39,350 nt of DNA from Clostridia bacterium (GTDB lineage Bacteria > Bacillota > Clostridia > Oscillospirales > CAG-272): positions 1-39,350 of the forward strand of contig JAGBTM010000024.1 in NCBI GenBank assembly GCA_017631325.1. The letters run 5' to 3'. The translations under genes and the position numbers were made by a program. Below, in pieces: positions 31,698-39,350 of the stretch (its first letter is position 1; every line of letters starts with the position of its first letter). The notes under the pieces are model-generated. The model did no database searches. It was not told where the DNA came from and saw nothing but the letters and a program-made list of their open reading frames with translations.

Positions 31698-34091
31698 ATG
31701 CGCTACGACAGTGACACAGGTAAAATCAAAATAACGCTCAAAGAATTTGTAACCATTGCAAGACGCGCCCTTTCTCCTACCCTGCCCTGTGACGAGAACG
31801 AGCCAACGCTTCTTGACGCTCCTCGCCGCATTTTAAAGGTTGCCTTGGGAGAGATAAATCCCGAAACGCTGACCCTCGGCTTTGATACGGCCGGACACTC
31901 GTTTGAGCTTATCGCACCTGCCGACGATATCAGCGAAAATACCGTCACCGTCGCAAGAGAAATATCCTCATCTCCAAAGAAGCCGCGCCGCGAGGAAGCG
32001 GCCGAAGCAAGAGGAGAGGCCTTCGTTCTGGCCTACGCACTGGCAATTCTCAGAGGATATGAAAAAATCAAAATACGCCTTCTCTACGTTAATTTAGTCA
32101 GCGGTGAGTCCGAGCTTTTGGAAGAGACGGCAGAGCTCAAAAAGCTCTCTTCCTTCTTCTCAAAATGCCTCGCCACCGTCTCAAAATACGCCCACCCCGA
32201 GATAGAGCGAGTTACGAAAAGACTCCCTACTCTCAAAGCAATGAAATTCCCCTACGACAATATTCGCAAGGGACAGTCGGAGCTTGTTCGCGCAGGATAC
32301 AGAACGCTCTCGCGCGGTGGCGTATTATATGCCTCAGCACCCACTGGCACCGGTAAAACGGTCTCGGCTCTCTACCCCGCTCTGCGCACGCTCGGTGACG
32401 GCAGATGCGATAAGGTCTTTTACCTAACCCCTAAATCCACCACGGCGGAAGCACTGTCGGACTGTATAAATCTTATGGTCAGCCGAGGCGCAGTTATTCG
32501 CGCTATAATTCTTACGGCAAAGGACAAGGCCTGTCTCAACAGAAGAGCCTGCTCAAAATCAAAGGCCGGCTGTAAATTGGCAAAATGCAACTCCCTCCCC
32601 GACGCAACCTTAGAGCTATACGGTATGCAAAAAGCAGTCGTAACCTTAAATGACGCAAGGGACGTGTCGCAAAAATACGAGGTTTGCCCATACGAGCTTA
32701 TGCTGGCATACGCCGAGCTGTGCGACGTGGTTTGTACAGACTTCAACCATCTTTTCGACCCTCACGCATACATCAGGCGCTTCTTTTCCGAGGGTGGAAA
32801 ATACGCCCTGCTCATCGACGAGGCGCACAATCTGCCCGAGCGCGCAAGAGAAATCTATTCCGACGAGATTAGCGTCGAGTATCTTAACGAGGCTGCAGAA
32901 AATTCGCTCTTCGGCGAGCATTCACCCCTCCCCCTCTCGCTTAAAGAGGCGGCAAGAGTGTTCTATGACGTCATTTTTGAGTACCTGAGAGCAGAGCTTC
33001 GTGAGAACCACGACGGTAAAATGCTCGGCGCTGTGAACCTGTCCACCGTACCCGATAGGCTCTACACCCTCTTTGACGAGCTTTCGCTTATGCTCGAGGG
33101 CGAACTTTTTCGAGCATTCTCGGCCCGTGACGATGAGGCCGAACTTCGCCTTAGCGCCATCAAAGCCGTCTACTATAAAATTAAGCGCTTCTGTGACACC
33201 CTCGCGCGCTTCGACGAATGCTACAAATTGTTTGCATTTTACGAAAACGGGGCTATCCGTGTCAAATTATACTGCCTCGACCCCTCGTCCGAGATACGAC
33301 AGAGAATCAATAAATGCCACGGGGCTATGATGTTTTCGGCAACACTCTCACCCATCGATTATTACCGCTCTGTGCTTGGTGGAGAGCGTAGCGACGATAT
33401 GCTTGAGGTTCCCTCGCCGTTCGACACCTCACAGCTGAGCGTAATTATCGCGGACAAGGTAAGCACTCGCTTCTCAGAGCGCGATGATACGCTCTCGGCC
33501 GTTTGCCGAGTTATTGCCGCTACGGTTTCATCAAAGCGCGGTCACTATATGATTTTCTCGCCCTCTTTCAAGTACTCCGAGGCACTTGCGCGCACCTTCG
33601 CGGCAAAATACCCTAAAATCAAATGCATAAGCCAAACCCCCGACATGTCAAGAGTGGAAAAGGAAGAATTTCTTCAGCATTTCAAAGGTGAGGCGGGCTC
33701 TTATCTGGTTGCATTCTGCGTTATGGGCGGTATTTACTCCGAGGGAATAGACCTCGCAGGCGACAGCCTCATCGGCGCTGTCATTGTCGGTGTCGGAATA
33801 CCCGCGCTCTCTTATGAAAGAGAGGCGCTCGCCGAGTACTACGACGAAAAGTACGAAATGGGCAAGCAGTACTCCTACATCTACCCGGGCATGAACAGAG
33901 TTTTTCAGGCCGCAGGACGAGTTATCAGGCGTGAGGACGACCGAGGAGTAATAGTCCTTATAGACGACCGCTTCGACGACCCAATATATAAAAAATCTCT
34001 ACCTGCCCTCTGGCGTGGCGTTAAATTTGTCGGCGACGCAAAAAGAATACGCGAGCTTCTCGACGAATTCTGGCAGGGCCCAAGGGACTGA
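31698..34091 (+). CDS. Rad3/DinG-type ATP-dependent helicase with degenerate N-terminal nuclease domain
   Basis: The 797-residue superfamily 2 helicase has Walker A SAPTGTGKT (213-221), DEAH box in LLIDEAHN (374-377), and motifs MFSATLSPIDYYRS and AAGRVIRREDD near the C-terminus. A cluster of cysteines between motifs I and II (C279, C285, C292, C297, C330) fits the 4Fe-4S cluster of XPD/DinG. The N-terminal ~190 residues align in layout with the PD-(D/E)xK nuclease domain fused to Rad3 helicases in Clostridia, but the expected ExK catalytic string is not seen. A GGGAG ribosome binding site precedes the ATG. It probably unwinds flaps, R-loops or damaged DNA. Confidence 0.88.
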   Translation: MRYDSDTGKIKITLKEFVTIARRALSPTLPCDENEPTLLDAPRRILKVALGEINPETLTLGFDTAGHSFELIAPADDISENTVTVAREISSSPKKPRREEAAEARGEAFVLAYALAILRGYEKIKIRLLYVNLVSGESELLEETAELKKLSSFFSKCLATVSKYAHPEIERVTKRLPTLKAMKFPYDNIRKGQSELVRAGYRTLSRGGVLYASAPTGTGKTVSALYPALRTLGDGRCDKVFYLTPKSTTAEALSDCINLMVSRGAVIRAIILTAKDKACLNRRACSKSKAGCKLAKCNSLPDATLELYGMQKAVVTLNDARDVSQKYEVCPYELMLAYAELCDVVCTDFNHLFDPHAYIRRFFSEGGKYALLIDEAHNLPERAREIYSDEISVEYLNEAAENSLFGEHSPLPLSLKEAARVFYDVIFEYLRAELRENHDGKMLGAVNLSTVPDRLYTLFDELSLMLEGELFRAFSARDDEAELRLSAIKAVYYKIKRFCDTLARFDECYKLFAFYENGAIRVKLYCLDPSSEIRQRINKCHGAMMFSATLSPIDYYRSVLGGERSDDMLEVPSPFDTSQLSVIIADKVSTRFSERDDTLSAVCRVIAATVSSKRGHYMIFSPSFKYSEALARTFAAKYPKIKCISQTPDMSRVEKEEFLQHFKGEAGSYLVAFCVMGGIYSEGIDLAGDSLIGAVIVGVGIPALSYEREALAEYYDEKYEMGKQYSYIYPGMNRVFQAAGRVIRREDDRGVIVLIDDRFDDPIYKKSLPALWRGVKFVGDAKRIRELLDEFWQGPRD

Positions 34092-34133
34092 CGTGTAATC
34101 GATTTTGAGCAAGCCTTAAATTCATTTAGTCAA

Positions 34134-34380
34134 GGTTAATCCCCTTTGCAATAAGGCAACGCCATTCTAACGAAACCAAAATCTCTTTAACACATCCAAT
34201 CTCTTTTGCGCAGAGCCAACATCTTCAAACGAACCCAAATTTTCTTTCCAAGGAAGCTAACCTCCTTAGACGTAGTTAATCTCTTTCGTAAAGAGATAAC
34301 CTCTTTTGCGTGAGCTAATCTCCTTCGCCTAAAGTCAACCTCCCTCACACAAAACCGAACTTTCTTTTGCCAGAGCCAAA
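34134..34380. repeat. Degenerate ~20-bp tandem repeat, about 12 units
   Basis: Units of 19-22 bp begin with aatctctttt- or aacctccttn-like starts and end in agagcc-like sequence: aatctcttttgcgcagagcc, aatctctttcgtaaagagat, aacctcttttgcgtgagct, aatctccttcgcctaaagtc and so on. The period is close to two helical turns. It fills most of the 360-nt spacer between the helicase and the DHH genes, directly upstream of a strong promoter. Confidence 0.75.
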
Positions 34381-34388
34381 ATATACCG

Positions 34389-34417
34389 TTGCAAACACGC
34401 GCACGATATGGTATAAT
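34389..34417 (+). promoter_or_regulatory. Strong sigma-A promoter of the DHH genes
   Basis: TTGCAA (34389-34394) and a perfect TATAAT (34412-34417) are 17 bp apart, 35 nt before the first DHH start codon. Confidence 0.8.
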
Positions 34418-34451
34418 AATCTTTGAAATATTTTAAAAATGGAGAAAATAA

Positions 34452-35387
34452 ATGTTTGAAAAGGTACTAGAAGCTGTAAAATCATACGGCAGGATTATAA
34501 TACACCGTCACTCGAACCCCGACGGTGACGCAATAGGAAGCCAAGTAGGACTGAAAAATATTATCAAGGAGAACTTCCCCGACAAAGAGGTTTTTGCCGT
34601 CGGTGACGCTCCCGGCAGATACTCCTTTATCGCAGGCTCTACACCCGACGAAATCGACGACGAGGCGTACAAGGGCGCGCTTGCTATCATACTCGACACC
34701 TCGGCATCTGCTCTTATAAGCGACACAAGGTACACCCTCGCAGAGCTGAGAGTAAGAATAGACCACCACATCTTTTGCGAGAAAATAGCTGAAATCGAGC
34801 TGACCGACACCTCGTATGAGAGCTGCTGTGGCCTGGTTACCGAATTTGCAAAGGAATGTCAGCTCAAAATAAACACCGAGGGCGCGTGTGCGCTCTATAC
34901 GGGTATGGTTACCGACTCAGGTCGCTTTCGCTACGACTCTACCAGCTCAAATACCCATCTTCTCGCAGCTCACCTTATGAAAACGCCATTTGAAACAGCC
35001 CCCATCTACTCAAGCCTTTATGCCGACGAGCTCTCTCGTATACAGCTTCGCGCGCGCTTTACGCTCAAAATCACCGTTACCGAGGGGCGAGTTGCATACA
35101 TTTACACAGACCTCAATGAAGCACGCTCGTACGGTGTCGACAACTTCACTATCTCTCGTGGAATGGTAAACACGATGTCCGAGATACGCGGAATTGACAG
35201 TTGGGTCAATTTCACCGAGACCGAGGACGGTGTTCTCTGCGAGATACGCTCCTCAAAATACAATATCAACCCGATAGCTACCCGTCACGGTGGAGGAGGA
35301 CACGCTAAGGCAAGCGGAGCAACGCTCCGCGACAGAGCTGAGGCTATGGAGCTGCTCTCTGAGCTTGAAGCCCTCTCGAAGACTTAA
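34452..35387 (+). CDS. DHH-family phosphoesterase, NrnA-like (first copy)
   Basis: The 311-residue protein has all DHH/DHHA1 motifs: HSNPDGDAIGS (H20, D24, D26), the ILDTS aspartate (D82), RIDHH (D104-H106), TDSGRFR (D155) and the C-terminal GGGGH (280-284) with AKASGA. NrnA-type enzymes degrade 2-5 nt oligoribonucleotides and dephosphorylate pAp to AMP in the cytoplasm. A GGAG ribosome binding site is present. It lies 94 nt before a divergent paralogue, and SurE follows. Confidence 0.92.
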   Translation: MFEKVLEAVKSYGRIIIHRHSNPDGDAIGSQVGLKNIIKENFPDKEVFAVGDAPGRYSFIAGSTPDEIDDEAYKGALAIILDTSASALISDTRYTLAELRVRIDHHIFCEKIAEIELTDTSYESCCGLVTEFAKECQLKINTEGACALYTGMVTDSGRFRYDSTSSNTHLLAAHLMKTPFETAPIYSSLYADELSRIQLRARFTLKITVTEGRVAYIYTDLNEARSYGVDNFTISRGMVNTMSEIRGIDSWVNFTETEDGVLCEIRSSKYNINPIATRHGGGGHAKASGATLRDRAEAMELLSELEALSKT

Positions 35388-35481
35388 TTTGCTCTCAAGG
35401 CAAAGCTCAAGGCTTTACCAAAGCCACATAAATCTCCAAAAAACATTTTTAAAGAATCCATAAAAAAGAGGTTTTACGGTT

Positions 35482-36462
35482 ATGAAAACGGCAGAAATGC
35501 AAATAATACTTGACAAAATCAAGGAATACGACAAGATTTTTATATTTAGACACTTCAGACCCGACGGTGATGCAGTTGGCTCGTCAAAGGGACTTTACAC
35601 TATACTAAAGGCCACCTATCCTGAGAAGAAAATATATCTTCAAAATGCCGATTTTTCAAATTATCTCGCATTTTTGGGAGGTGAAGACGAGCTGCTTGCC
35701 GACGAGGAGTACTCCGACGCTCTCGGCATAGTAGTCGATACGGCCACTAAGGATCGCATTTCAAACAAGAAATACTCGCTCTGCCGCGAGCTTGTCAAAA
35801 TCGACCACCACATTCCCATCGAGAGCTACGGAGACTACGAATGGATTGAGGAGCTTCGTTCCTCCTGCTGCGAGATGATAGCTGCGTTTTACGACACGTT
35901 TCGTGACGAGCTTACTATCACCCCCGAGGCCGCGCGCTACATCTACGCGGGTATGGTTACAGACTCGGGACGCTTCCGCTTCCGTGACGTCTCGCCCGAG
36001 ACCCTAAGGCTTGCAGGAGTTATCCTCGGTGTAGGAATTGACACCGAGAACCTCTATGCAAATCTTTATCTTAAGCACTTTGACGAGTACAAATTTGAGG
36101 GCTATGCAAGACGCAAAATGAAAATCACCGAGGGCGGTGTTGCATATCTGTACGTCACTCACGCTATGAAGAAGAAATTCGGCCTCTCCGACGAGGAGGC
36201 GAGCGCCTCGGTTTCGCTTATGGACTCTATCAAGGGCTCTCTTATCTGGCTTGCCTTTATCGACAATAAGGACGGAACTATAAGAGTGCGCCTGCGCTCC
36301 AGATTCGTAACCGTCAGCGAGCTTGCTAACAAGTACGGTGGTGGCGGTCACGCCTGCGCAGCGGGTGCAACCGTTCATTCAAAGCGTGAAATGAAGGCGC
36401 TTATTGCCGACGCGGACAAGCTTATACGCGAGTATAAGGAATCTCACACCGACTGGCTCTGA
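35482..36462 (+). CDS. DHH-family phosphoesterase, NrnA-like (second copy)
   Basis: This 326-residue paralogue has the same motif set: HFRPDGDAVGS (H24, D28, D30), VVDTA (D86), KIDHH (D108-H110), TDSGRFR and GGGGH (286-290) with ACAAGA. All catalytic residues are kept in both copies, so both should be active. The sequences differ strongly outside the motifs, suggesting an old duplication with divided substrates (for example oligoribonucleotides versus pAp or cyclic dinucleotide products). A 32-bp repeat follows its stop codon. Confidence 0.92.
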   Translation: MKTAEMQIILDKIKEYDKIFIFRHFRPDGDAVGSSKGLYTILKATYPEKKIYLQNADFSNYLAFLGGEDELLADEEYSDALGIVVDTATKDRISNKKYSLCRELVKIDHHIPIESYGDYEWIEELRSSCCEMIAAFYDTFRDELTITPEAARYIYAGMVTDSGRFRFRDVSPETLRLAGVILGVGIDTENLYANLYLKHFDEYKFEGYARRKMKITEGGVAYLYVTHAMKKKFGLSDEEASASVSLMDSIKGSLIWLAFIDNKDGTIRVRLRSRFVTVSELANKYGGGGHACAAGATVHSKREMKALIADADKLIREYKESHTDWL

Positions 36463-36467
36463 TTTTT

Positions 36468-36560
36468 AGCTCTGCCAAGCGCAAGAGGTCTTCTCTGTAA
36501 GCTCTGTCAAGCGCAAGGGGTCTTCGCTGTAAGCTCTGCCAAGCGCAAGGGGTTCTCCTG
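36468..36560. repeat. Three tandem 32-bp units
   Basis: Units agctctgccaagcgcaag... begin at 36468, 36500 and 36532; the first two are complete 32-mers ending ctgta and the third degenerates near 36555. Differences are single bases (cc/tc, ag/gg, ct/gc). The array starts 5 nt after the stop of the second DHH gene. Confidence 0.85.
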
Positions 36561-36683
36561 TGCGTACTATGCCAAGATTAAATCCCGAGCCATGCAGAAC
36601 GCGGGGGGCAAGCAGCATCATAAACGCGCAATTATCGCTTTTAAGAAACGACATAGCACAAATAAAATTGAAAAAGGTAAAGT

Positions 36684-37400
36684 ATGAAAATTCTTATAAC
36701 AAACGACGACGGCATCTTCGCTGAGGGTATAAGACCGCTCACGGAATGGGCAAAAAAGCTCGGAGAGGTAACCGTTGTCGCACCAAAGGTTGAGCAAAGC
36801 GGTAAAAGTCACGCCATAGACTTCACTCACCCTCTTGAAATTAAAAAGGTAGAATATATGGACGGTGTCGAGGCGTGGAGCCTTGACTCAACTCCTGCCG
36901 ACTGCGTAAGATTTGGCTTCGCTTATCTCGGTGGCTTCGACCTTGTGCTCTCGGGCATTAACAAGGGCGTAAACCTCGGGCAAGACCTCGTTTACTCGGG
37001 TACTGTCGGCGCAATATTCGAAGCAGCCAGAATGGGAGGGCGCGGCATCGCCATCTCAACCTACCCCGACACTCTCGACTATGCAAAGGCCGAGCTTGAT
37101 AGGGTGTGGAGCTTCATCTCGGAGCACAACCTACTCAAAGAAAATCAAATCTACAACGTCAATATACCGATGTCCCCCGTGGGCATAAAGGTAACCAAGC
37201 AGGGCTCACCATATTTCTCCGACGAGTTTAAAAGGCTTGAGGGAGATATGTTCCTGCAATACGGCAGTATGATACCCGATACCAACCCCGAGGACACAGA
37301 CCGCGATACAAACGCATTACTCTCCGGCTTCATATCAGTAACGCCTCTCTCAACCTCGCGCACAAACATGCAGGTTTTTGAGAAATTCAAGGATATTTGA
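36684..37400 (+). CDS. surE: 5'/3'-nucleotidase SurE
   Basis: The 238-residue protein has the N-terminal LITNDDG metal site (D8, D9), the conserved serine in EQSGKSH (S39) and SGINKG (N93), followed by YSGTVGAIFEAA. SurE removes phosphate from nucleoside monophosphates and can act on short oligonucleotides and polyphosphate. Following two NrnA-like enzymes, it would convert their NMP products to nucleosides, which the deo enzymes can use. It is about the usual family length. The ribosome binding site is moderate. Confidence 0.95.
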   Translation: MKILITNDDGIFAEGIRPLTEWAKKLGEVTVVAPKVEQSGKSHAIDFTHPLEIKKVEYMDGVEAWSLDSTPADCVRFGFAYLGGFDLVLSGINKGVNLGQDLVYSGTVGAIFEAARMGGRGIAISTYPDTLDYAKAELDRVWSFISEHNLLKENQIYNVNIPMSPVGIKVTKQGSPYFSDEFKRLEGDMFLQYGSMIPDTNPEDTDRDTNALLSGFISVTPLSTSRTNMQVFEKFKDI

Positions 37401-37423
37401 CTATTATAGTTTACAAAATAAAC

Positions 37424-37470
37424 AAAAACACACTAACGAGGGTCAACTCTGTCGGTGTGTTTTTTGTTTT
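37424..37470 (+). terminator. Terminator after surE
   Basis: aaaaacacac (37424-37433) pairs with gtgtgttttt (37455-37464) across a 21-nt loop and leads into a long T-rich tract. Confidence 0.75.
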
Positions 37471-37690
37471 TTTATAGCTTTTGTTTTTTCGCCTTTGTAT
37501 TTTTGTTTTTCGTGTTTTACTTTTTGTGTTTTAGTTTTTCGTTTTAGTTTTTTGTTTTGGTTTTTTGTTTTCGTTTTTTCGTTTTTTGCTTTTGTGTTAT
37601 TTTTCTTTGCTTGTTTTTGATGTTGCGGCGGTGCTTTTAGAGTTTTTTTTGCCTTTATTTGTGTAGTTTTCGGTTATTCAAGCACCTGAT
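37471..37690. other. T-rich low-complexity spacer between converging genes
   Basis: Runs of four to seven T separated by single G, C or gc (gttttttgttttggttttttg, cgttttttcgtt and similar) make up most of this stretch. It contains no gene and resembles 10549-10745 in composition and position. Confidence 0.6.
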
Positions 37691-37692
37691 TA

Positions 37693-39006
37693 CTACGCCG
37701 CCCTTTGCTTCTCTATAAAATAAGGTGGCAGACAAACCGCCAAAATAGAGGCACCCTCCGTCGTGAATGAGCCGTACGCTACCTTTATATAAGCCGTCGG
37801 CTTACTTGAGCCCAGAGGACGCTGATTATAGCCAAAAATATCTCCCCAGCCACCCTCGTAATTAAGATATTCCTGGAAATCGTCGTAATGATTATAGGTA
37901 TAGAAGAGGTGAAGCTCACCGTCCTCGTAGACACCGTCACGGTCCAAATCGTCACGTCCGTACACGATGCGACATGCACCTCTTGTAATTTTCGAGCCGT
38001 TGTTATAACCGTGAGTACCTATATCCATCTCCCAGTACTGCAAATCTCCCCCGCAGCCCGTTATATTTGGTAGCTTCGGCTCTCTTGGGTATTTTTCGGT
38101 GTCGCCCGAAAAATAGGAATGATTTCCTCTTAAATATTCGCCCCAAATACTGGTTTGGGGGTTCGGCTTCTTCTTGCTCGTATAATTCGGTGGAAAGGAG
38201 TTATCCTCACCACCAAAAGCGAACATATACGCCGCAACCTCTTCAAGAGTTATATACGCGCCGCCACGGTACACTCTGAACGCCTCGACACCGTCCTTAT
38301 CATACACGACGTAGGTGTTGCCACCGTCAAGATAGTGCATATCGGTGTTACGAAGAAGAAGCCCGTCGCACCGAGGCTGATTTTTATCTACCACGGGCGC
38401 CGCCGACGGTATCTCGAGCCTACCCGAGAGAAATCCGTGCTGCGTGCGATAATATGCGTCCATATAGCTTGTCGCAGGGGTATAATTTGCGTAAAACTCG
38501 GCCTTACTAACCCCAACGTACGGGTCCGAGGTCAAATCCTCCACGCCCTCGCGCTCGCCACAGATTAAACACACTCCCGCATCGAAGCTATGCCGAGCCA
38601 TCTCAACCGTTTCATTACAAAACGAGCACACTCGCCAGTGATACTCTCCGTCGTGCAAAAGAATGCCCGTCTTGTGTCCGAGCACAGCGCAGTCGCGCGC
38701 AAGTATAATGATTTCTATACTGTCAGATTTGTCAGCGTATCTTGCAATTACCGTGACACGCCCCGTCTTGTATGCCGTCAGCGTGCCGTCCTCGGATATA
38801 GTAGCGGCGTCACCGAGCAACACCCATTTCGCCCCCTCGATACGCTCGCCGTCAACGCTCGCCTCGAGCCTTATACTCTCACCAACCGTAATGCTTGTAT
38901 CTGCGCAGGTGACGGAAAGCTGCCCACTGTTTGTAATGCATGCCGAAAGAAGCACTAGCGTAGTCAACAAAACAAGCGAGGATATTAAAATCTTGAATTT
39001 TCTCAT
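37693..39006 (-). CDS. Lipoprotein with Ig-like (Big_2) domain and two CxxC pairs
   Basis: The 437-residue protein starts with a lipoprotein signal (lipobox LLSAC, C23). Residues ~28-105 look like a Big_2 domain (ITVGESIRLEAS, TISEDGTLTAYKTGRVTV). Next is a small ribbon with C127/C130 and C146/C149 (WRVCSFC, CLICGE), common in Clostridial surface proteins. The C-terminal ~270 residues are an unrecognised, Tyr/Gly/Asp-rich domain containing a calcium-loop-like DDLDRDGVYEDGE (352-364). It is probably surface-exposed. A GAGGG ribosome binding site and a strong promoter lie upstream. Confidence 0.8.
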   Translation of the reverse strand: MRKFKILISSLVLLTTLVLLSACITNSGQLSVTCADTSITVGESIRLEASVDGERIEGAKWVLLGDAATISEDGTLTAYKTGRVTVIARYADKSDSIEIIILARDCAVLGHKTGILLHDGEYHWRVCSFCNETVEMARHSFDAGVCLICGEREGVEDLTSDPYVGVSKAEFYANYTPATSYMDAYYRTQHGFLSGRLEIPSAAPVVDKNQPRCDGLLLRNTDMHYLDGGNTYVVYDKDGVEAFRVYRGGAYITLEEVAAYMFAFGGEDNSFPPNYTSKKKPNPQTSIWGEYLRGNHSYFSGDTEKYPREPKLPNITGCGGDLQYWEMDIGTHGYNNGSKITRGACRIVYGRDDLDRDGVYEDGELHLFYTYNHYDDFQEYLNYEGGWGDIFGYNQRPLGSSKPTAYIKVAYGSFTTEGASILAVCLPPYFIEKQRAA

Positions 39007-39042
39007 TTTCCCTCTTTTTCCGTGTTACATTTTTCTACATAT

Positions 39043-39071
39043 ATTTTACAACAAAAAGGGCGGATAGTCAA
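39043..39071 (-). promoter_or_regulatory. Sigma-A promoter of the lipoprotein gene
   Basis: On the minus strand TTGACT (39066-39071) and TAAAAT (39043-39048) are 17 bp apart, about 37 nt before the ATG. Hexamers and spacing are identical to the helicase promoter at 31626-31654. Confidence 0.75.
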
Positions 39072-39145
39072 GTGTTATCTGCTCCGCGCAGATTGCAATA
39101 AGGAAAATCGCAAAAAAGACGTCGCATTTACACTTCATTGCACAA

Positions 39146-39180
39146 CAAAAAAGAACCCGTGTGCCAAAATGACACACGGG
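39146..39180 (-). terminator. Terminator of the gene at the right edge
   Basis: On the minus strand CCCGTGTG (from 39180-39173) pairs with CACACGGG (39063+100, i.e. 39163-39156), followed by TTCTTTTTTG. It ends transcription of the partial minus-strand gene and isolates the lipoprotein promoter. Confidence 0.88.
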
Positions 39181-39202
39181 CGTGTTTTATTTGAGCAATT
39201 TA

Positions 39203-39350
39203 TCAGTCTGCAAGAACTATGGTAATGGAATCCCAGTACATAGTGTAGCTGAGGTCGTGCTCAAGGTAGAAGAAGGTATAAGTTTCAGCATCGGGAGTGA
39301 TGGTGTACTCCTTAACACCTGCAGTGGTGGAAAGCTTGGTGCTGTAGGTA
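39203..39350 (-). CDS. 3' end of a minus-strand gene, cut by the window edge
   Basis: Reading the minus strand from the edge gives 48 residues in one frame, starting TYSTKLSTTAGVKEYTIT and ending SITIVLAD, then TGA at 39203-39205. The alternating Thr/Tyr/hydrophobic pattern suggests a beta-sandwich end of a secreted or surface protein. A strong terminator follows 23 nt later, which supports that it is a real gene. No family can be named from this fragment. Confidence 0.65.
   Translation of the reverse strand, partial: TYSTKLSTTAGVKEYTITPDAETYTFFYLEHDLSYTMYWDSITIVLAD

Noticed and set aside
1-39350. tRNA, rRNA and known riboswitch genes
   Set aside because: No cloverleaf, rRNA segment or familiar riboswitch core was recognised on either strand by eye; a covariance-model scan would be needed to be certain.

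Overview
The window looks like a chromosomal piece of an uncultured, probably gut-associated, low- to mid-GC member of Clostridia (Firmicutes). This rests on the gene families present (DUF4830, EFR1-type ferredoxin/flavodoxin, sigma-A style promoters, strong purine-rich ribosome binding sites, an E. coli-type tdk and a Gram-positive style deo/pdp cluster). It is an inference from protein families and was not checked by any search.

Layout. 1-4721 is an AT-richer accessory segment: an array of short palindromes at the left edge, a membrane protein, a lipoprotein, and a two-gene module (zinc-ribbon PP-loop ATPase plus flavodoxin/ferredoxin EFR1-like protein). Non-coding repeats that recur only within this segment separate the genes. 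4722-9512 is a metabolic block: SGNH hydrolase, small membrane proteins, AEC-family transporter, a stand-alone 5'-3' exonuclease and a GH88 unsaturated glucuronyl hydrolase with its own promoter. 9513-11845 holds a tandem repeat, a COG2426-type membrane protein, a strong bidirectional terminator, a DUF4830 protein and a 32-residue cysteine-rich mini-protein that is too short for normal gene calling. Topoisomerase III (minus) and thymidine kinase (plus) are divergent. 14927-19366 is a full deoxynucleoside salvage/catabolic cluster (deoC, deoD, deoB, cdd, pdp), ended by three successive hairpins.

19831-31594 is the most unusual part: a compact phage head-and-packaging cassette (small terminase, large terminase, portal, scaffold-like protein, major capsid protein, connector-like protein, a large gp10-like neck protein carrying a BspA-type leucine-rich repeat insert, two small neck/tail-like proteins) followed by three membrane or membrane-anchored proteins. 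No integrase, repressor, replication gene, tape measure, tail tube or endolysin is visible. It sits cleanly between housekeeping genes and reads like neighbouring genes in style. It may be a remnant prophage, a satellite-like element, or a domesticated (gene-transfer-agent-like or capsid-only) system.

31698-37400 returns to nucleic-acid turnover: a Rad3/DinG-type helicase with an apparently degenerate N-terminal nuclease domain, two tandem NrnA-like DHH phosphoesterases, and SurE. Together with tdk and the deo cluster these could carry nucleic acid from oligonucleotides to nucleosides to sugar phosphates and bases. The right end has a minus-strand lipoprotein with a bacterial Ig-like domain and the 3' end of another minus-strand gene.

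Three different tandem-repeat arrays (about 37, 20 and 32 bp) occupy intergenic spaces just downstream of genes, and two T-rich low-complexity tracts lie between converging genes.
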